Shown here one piece after another: positions 61,813 through 64,000 of a DNA stretch of 64,000 bases. The DNA is from an uncultured Acetatifactor sp. (GTDB lineage Bacteria; Bacillota; Clostridia; Lachnospirales; Lachnospiraceae). Location of the stretch: the NCBI GenBank assembly GCA_910583845.1, contig CAJUAB010000012.1, forward strand, positions 1-64,000. Direction: 5' to 3'. The translations under genes and the position numbers were made by a program. The stretch's first letter is position 1, and each line of letters starts with the position of its first letter. The notes under the pieces are model-generated. The model was not told the origin of the DNA and did not search any database. It saw only the letters and a program-made list of their open reading frames with translations.

Positions 61813-63003
61813 CTATACGCGCGTCACTCCTGTTCCGATCTGCTCAATCATATTCCGCAGACGCGTCTCGATGGCGTCCCAGGCATAGTACCGCCGGACA
61901 TAATCCTCACCGTTCTTCCCCATCTGCTCACATAAATCGCTGTGGCTTCGCAGATAGTTCATACATCCCTCAAATTCAAAATAGTTGTGATAATATAATC
62001 CCGCGTTACTTGCCAGACAATGCGCCTTTACCACTTCACAGTTTCCCTGAATCAAAACAGGCCTGCGCATGGCCATGGCTTCCAGTACCACGATGGACAG
62101 GCTCTCAAACTGTGAGGGGAGAATCAAAAATCTGCATGCCGCCAGGGCATCGAATTTATCCTGTTCTTCCACGAATCCCAGGCTGCGGATACTGTCATCC
62201 TGCGGCAGTTCGCACACCTGTTTTCCCAGATACAACAGTTGCAGGCCTCCCCCGTTCCTCCTCTCATACTCCTGAAAATAGAGGGCCAGTTCTCTGCATC
62301 CCTTGTGTTCATCTACCCTTCCAATGTAGACCACAAAATCCTCCACACCGTATTTCCGGCGAAATCTTTCTGCCGAGATATCCTGCGGAAGATCAATTCC
62401 CACTCCTCCCTGTCCGTTATTGTGCAGCTTGTTTTCCGTGTGGAATCTTCTCTCCACAAACTCTTTTTCCTGAACCGTATGGTAAAAGTATCCCGCGGGC
62501 AGAGCAAACAACTTCCTGAATATATTCAGGTAAATCGGCAATTCATCATGCGCCGTGGGTATCATGATCGCCTTGTTGCTGACTTCCGGAAGACCGAAAT
62601 AAGTGGTATAGTATAAATAAGTATTAAAAATAAAAACCTTATAATCCCCTCTGTGCGCTCTGATATACTGAATCAGGGAGGGACAGCAGGGGCCCTGTCG
62701 TCGCATCCAGTCCTCCTCCTCTTCCAGAGTCGCATCCAGCTGTAAGATTTTCAGAGACAGAATGTCAAAGCTCTTACGATCCCTTGTACTCTCCACAGAA
62801 AATCTTCTCACAGTGACACCGTTCAGCTCTTCCGTATCCGCCTCGTATTCGTCCCGCCAGGTGGTATAATCTATTGCCTTTGTGGTCAGCACATCCACAT
62901 CATAGTATTTTGCCATATGTTCCGCGTACAGCCTGCATTGCAGTTCCGCTCCCCCGTTGACCTCCAGCCCGTATCTCTGAATAACAAAAGCAATTCTTTC
63001 CAT
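61813..63003 (-). CDS. Family 4 glycosyltransferase
   Basis: A 396-residue GT4. The ATG at 63003 has GAGGG 4 bases upstream. IAFVIQRYGLEVNGGAE opens the acceptor lobe; VVYIGRVDEHKGCRELAL the donor lobe; and LPSQFESLSIVVLEAMAM near residue 305 carries the E-x7-E retaining motif. It begins 16 bases after the next upstream gene ends. Confidence 0.88.
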   Translation of the reverse strand: MERIAFVIQRYGLEVNGGAELQCRLYAEHMAKYYDVDVLTTKAIDYTTWRDEYEADTEELNGVTVRRFSVESTRDRKSFDILSLKILQLDATLEEEEDWMRRQGPCCPSLIQYIRAHRGDYKVFIFNTYLYYTTYFGLPEVSNKAIMIPTAHDELPIYLNIFRKLFALPAGYFYHTVQEKEFVERRFHTENKLHNNGQGGVGIDLPQDISAERFRRKYGVEDFVVYIGRVDEHKGCRELALYFQEYERRNGGGLQLLYLGKQVCELPQDDSIRSLGFVEEQDKFDALAACRFLILPSQFESLSIVVLEAMAMRRPVLIQGNCEVVKAHCLASNAGLYYHNYFEFEGCMNYLRSHSDLCEQMGKNGEDYVRRYYAWDAIETRLRNMIEQIGTGVTRV

Positions 63004-63019
63004 CTTTCCCTCTTCCATG

Positions 63020-64000
63020 TCATGCCATAAAGGCATTTAAATAATTCATAAACAACTGTTCCATGCGCTCCGTCGCAAAATCCTCCAGCCGTCTGCTGCC
63101 GCTCTCCGTTAAAGACTCACGGACCCGGGGATGTTCCAGAACATAATGGATCAGTCCGGCCGTCTCCAGAGGGTTTTTCTCCTCCAATAGAATACCGCCA
63201 TCCCCCAGTGTTCCCGTGACCCCTGTTCCGGCCCGCGCGATGACCGGGATCTGAAAGTACATGGCTTCCACCAACGGGATACAAAATCCTTCATGTTCAC
63301 TCATGCACAGAAAAAGATCCGCCAGATGATAATAGGCCAGTATTTCATCAAAAGGAATGTGACCGGTAAATACAACATGTTTCACACCCAATTGCTGCAC
63401 ATAGCCCTGTAGCCGTCTGAGATATTTCTCCATATTGTGATATGATCCCACAAGAAACAACCTGGATTTTGGATTATAATATTTCTGGTAATATGCAAAT
63501 ACCTCTATAATATCTTCCTGCTTCTTATTGGGAGCTATTCTGCCCGTAAAAATAATATTGGTATATCCGTCGTTCTCATATCCGGACATCACCTTTCCGC
63601 TGGGCGTTTTCTCATAATCCTCAAAGGGTATGATGATGGGCATCACATCTATTTTGCACGAATACCCGTTTTCCAACAGTTCCTCCCTGTTGTACGGAGA
63701 ATCCGCAAGGCAATATTCCGGTACCGTACAGAGTTTTGAGAGGCTCTTACGCCCTTCTCTGCACAGTGTAGCGGAGAAATCATGATAATCGGCAAAATAT
63801 TTGTCCGGTGTAATATTGTGGTAAATTATTATTTTTCTTCCCTTAAAGCTGGGCAGCAAGTCATTCAGCCTGCTTCCGGTAGAGAGATGATATAGAATGA
63901 TATCCCTCTCTTTAAGTCTTGGCAGGCGGGCAATATGCTGTACCGTCTCTTTCGGTATGCGCTTGTCTATATTCTCCGCGTAAATCTTTGTGCGGAAACC
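63020..64000 (-). CDS. Family 4 glycosyltransferase, 5' end beyond the window
   Basis: The frame is open to the window edge, giving at least 326 residues; the ATG at 63859 is internal, since the in-frame sequence before it (ILYHLSTGSRLND, then FKGRKIIIYHNITP) matches GT4 acceptor-lobe sequence. The donor lobe has IIFTGRIAPNKKQEDII and the E-x7-E site SEHEGFCIPLVEAMYF. Substrate unknown; it stands first in the visible part of the 64-55.6 kb leftward set. Confidence 0.87.
   Translation of the reverse strand, partial: GFRTKIYAENIDKRIPKETVQHIARLPRLKERDIILYHLSTGSRLNDLLPSFKGRKIIIYHNITPDKYFADYHDFSATLCREGRKSLSKLCTVPEYCLADSPYNREELLENGYSCKIDVMPIIIPFEDYEKTPSGKVMSGYENDGYTNIIFTGRIAPNKKQEDIIEVFAYYQKYYNPKSRLFLVGSYHNMEKYLRRLQGYVQQLGVKHVVFTGHIPFDEILAYYHLADLFLCMSEHEGFCIPLVEAMYFQIPVIARAGTGVTGTLGDGGILLEEKNPLETAGLIHYVLEHPRVRESLTESGSRRLEDFATERMEQLFMNYLNAFMA

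Noticed and set aside
1..64000. CRISPR arrays, rRNA or tRNA genes and riboswitches
   Set aside because: I found no regularly spaced repeats, no cloverleaf-like sequences with CCA-type ends, and no recognisable riboswitch core in the leaders.

Overview
The window looks like a surface-polysaccharide region of a gut-type Firmicute, most likely a Lachnospiraceae member (Clostridia). The reasons are strong GGAGG-type ribosome sites, consensus sigma-A promoters, Firmicute families (LicD, TagD-like cytidylyltransferase, GT-D/DUF1792, DUF4214, multicopy AAA-ATPase/PD-(D/E)XK proteins) and a patchwork of base composition. About 1-3 kb and 5.7-23 kb are AT-rich; 3-5.7 kb and 24-64 kb are clearly richer in GC. 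I see no rRNA, tRNA or CRISPR.

Layout. (1) 0.2-7.3 kb, rightward: a perfect-consensus promoter, an exported protein with a duplicated domain, a polytopic membrane protein, a DPM1-like GT2, GtrA, a sugar-kinase/nucleotidyltransferase fusion and a second polytopic protein, closed by a terminator at 7.32 kb. (2) 7.4-16.1 kb, leftward from a promoter at 16.2 kb: glycosyltransferases of several folds. (3) 16.7-23.8 kb, leftward: WbsX-like protein, GT2s, radical SAM protein, TylF-like methyltransferase, LicD. In blocks 2 and 3 most proteins carry an extra nucleotide-binding-like Rossmann module with a 'YGAG/WGTG' start. Two adjacent genes contain long poly-G tracts (G11, in frame; G10, out of frame), the signature of slipped-strand phase variation. 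(4) 24-27.5 kb: a tandem, mosaic duplication of an AAA-ATPase/nuclease-like gene, both copies sharing one frameshift. (5) 27.9-41.3 kb, leftward: a CDP-sugar operon (RfbF, RfbH, a thiamine-diphosphate enzyme, RfbG, a reductase) with acyltransferase, GT2, a TagD-oxidoreductase fusion and a phosphodiesterase-phosphatase fusion, ended by a terminator at 27.9 kb. (6) 41.5-42.65 kb: a tyrosine recombinase gene and an outward promoter enclosed by 25-bp inverted repeats. (7) 42.7-55.6 kb, rightward: a second kinase/nucleotidyltransferase fusion, GTs, B12-type radical SAM protein, two large paralogous membrane proteins and a flippase. (8) 55.6-64 kb, leftward: UDP-glucose dehydrogenase-like enzyme, a secreted papain-like protease with Ig-like and DUF4214 domains, a membrane protein and two GT4 enzymes, the last cut by the window edge.

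Most interesting: the 1,132-bp segment at 41516-42647 has the architecture of a Hin-like invertible switch built with a tyrosine recombinase. In the orientation shown, its strong promoter points left into the CDP-sugar operon, and the rightward operon has only 22 bp, and no promoter, between the repeat and its first start codon. Inversion would aim the same promoter at the rightward operon. I infer an either/or switch between two glycan operons, layered on poly-G phase variation of decorating enzymes in the neighbouring block. The inversion itself is not demonstrated by this single sequence.
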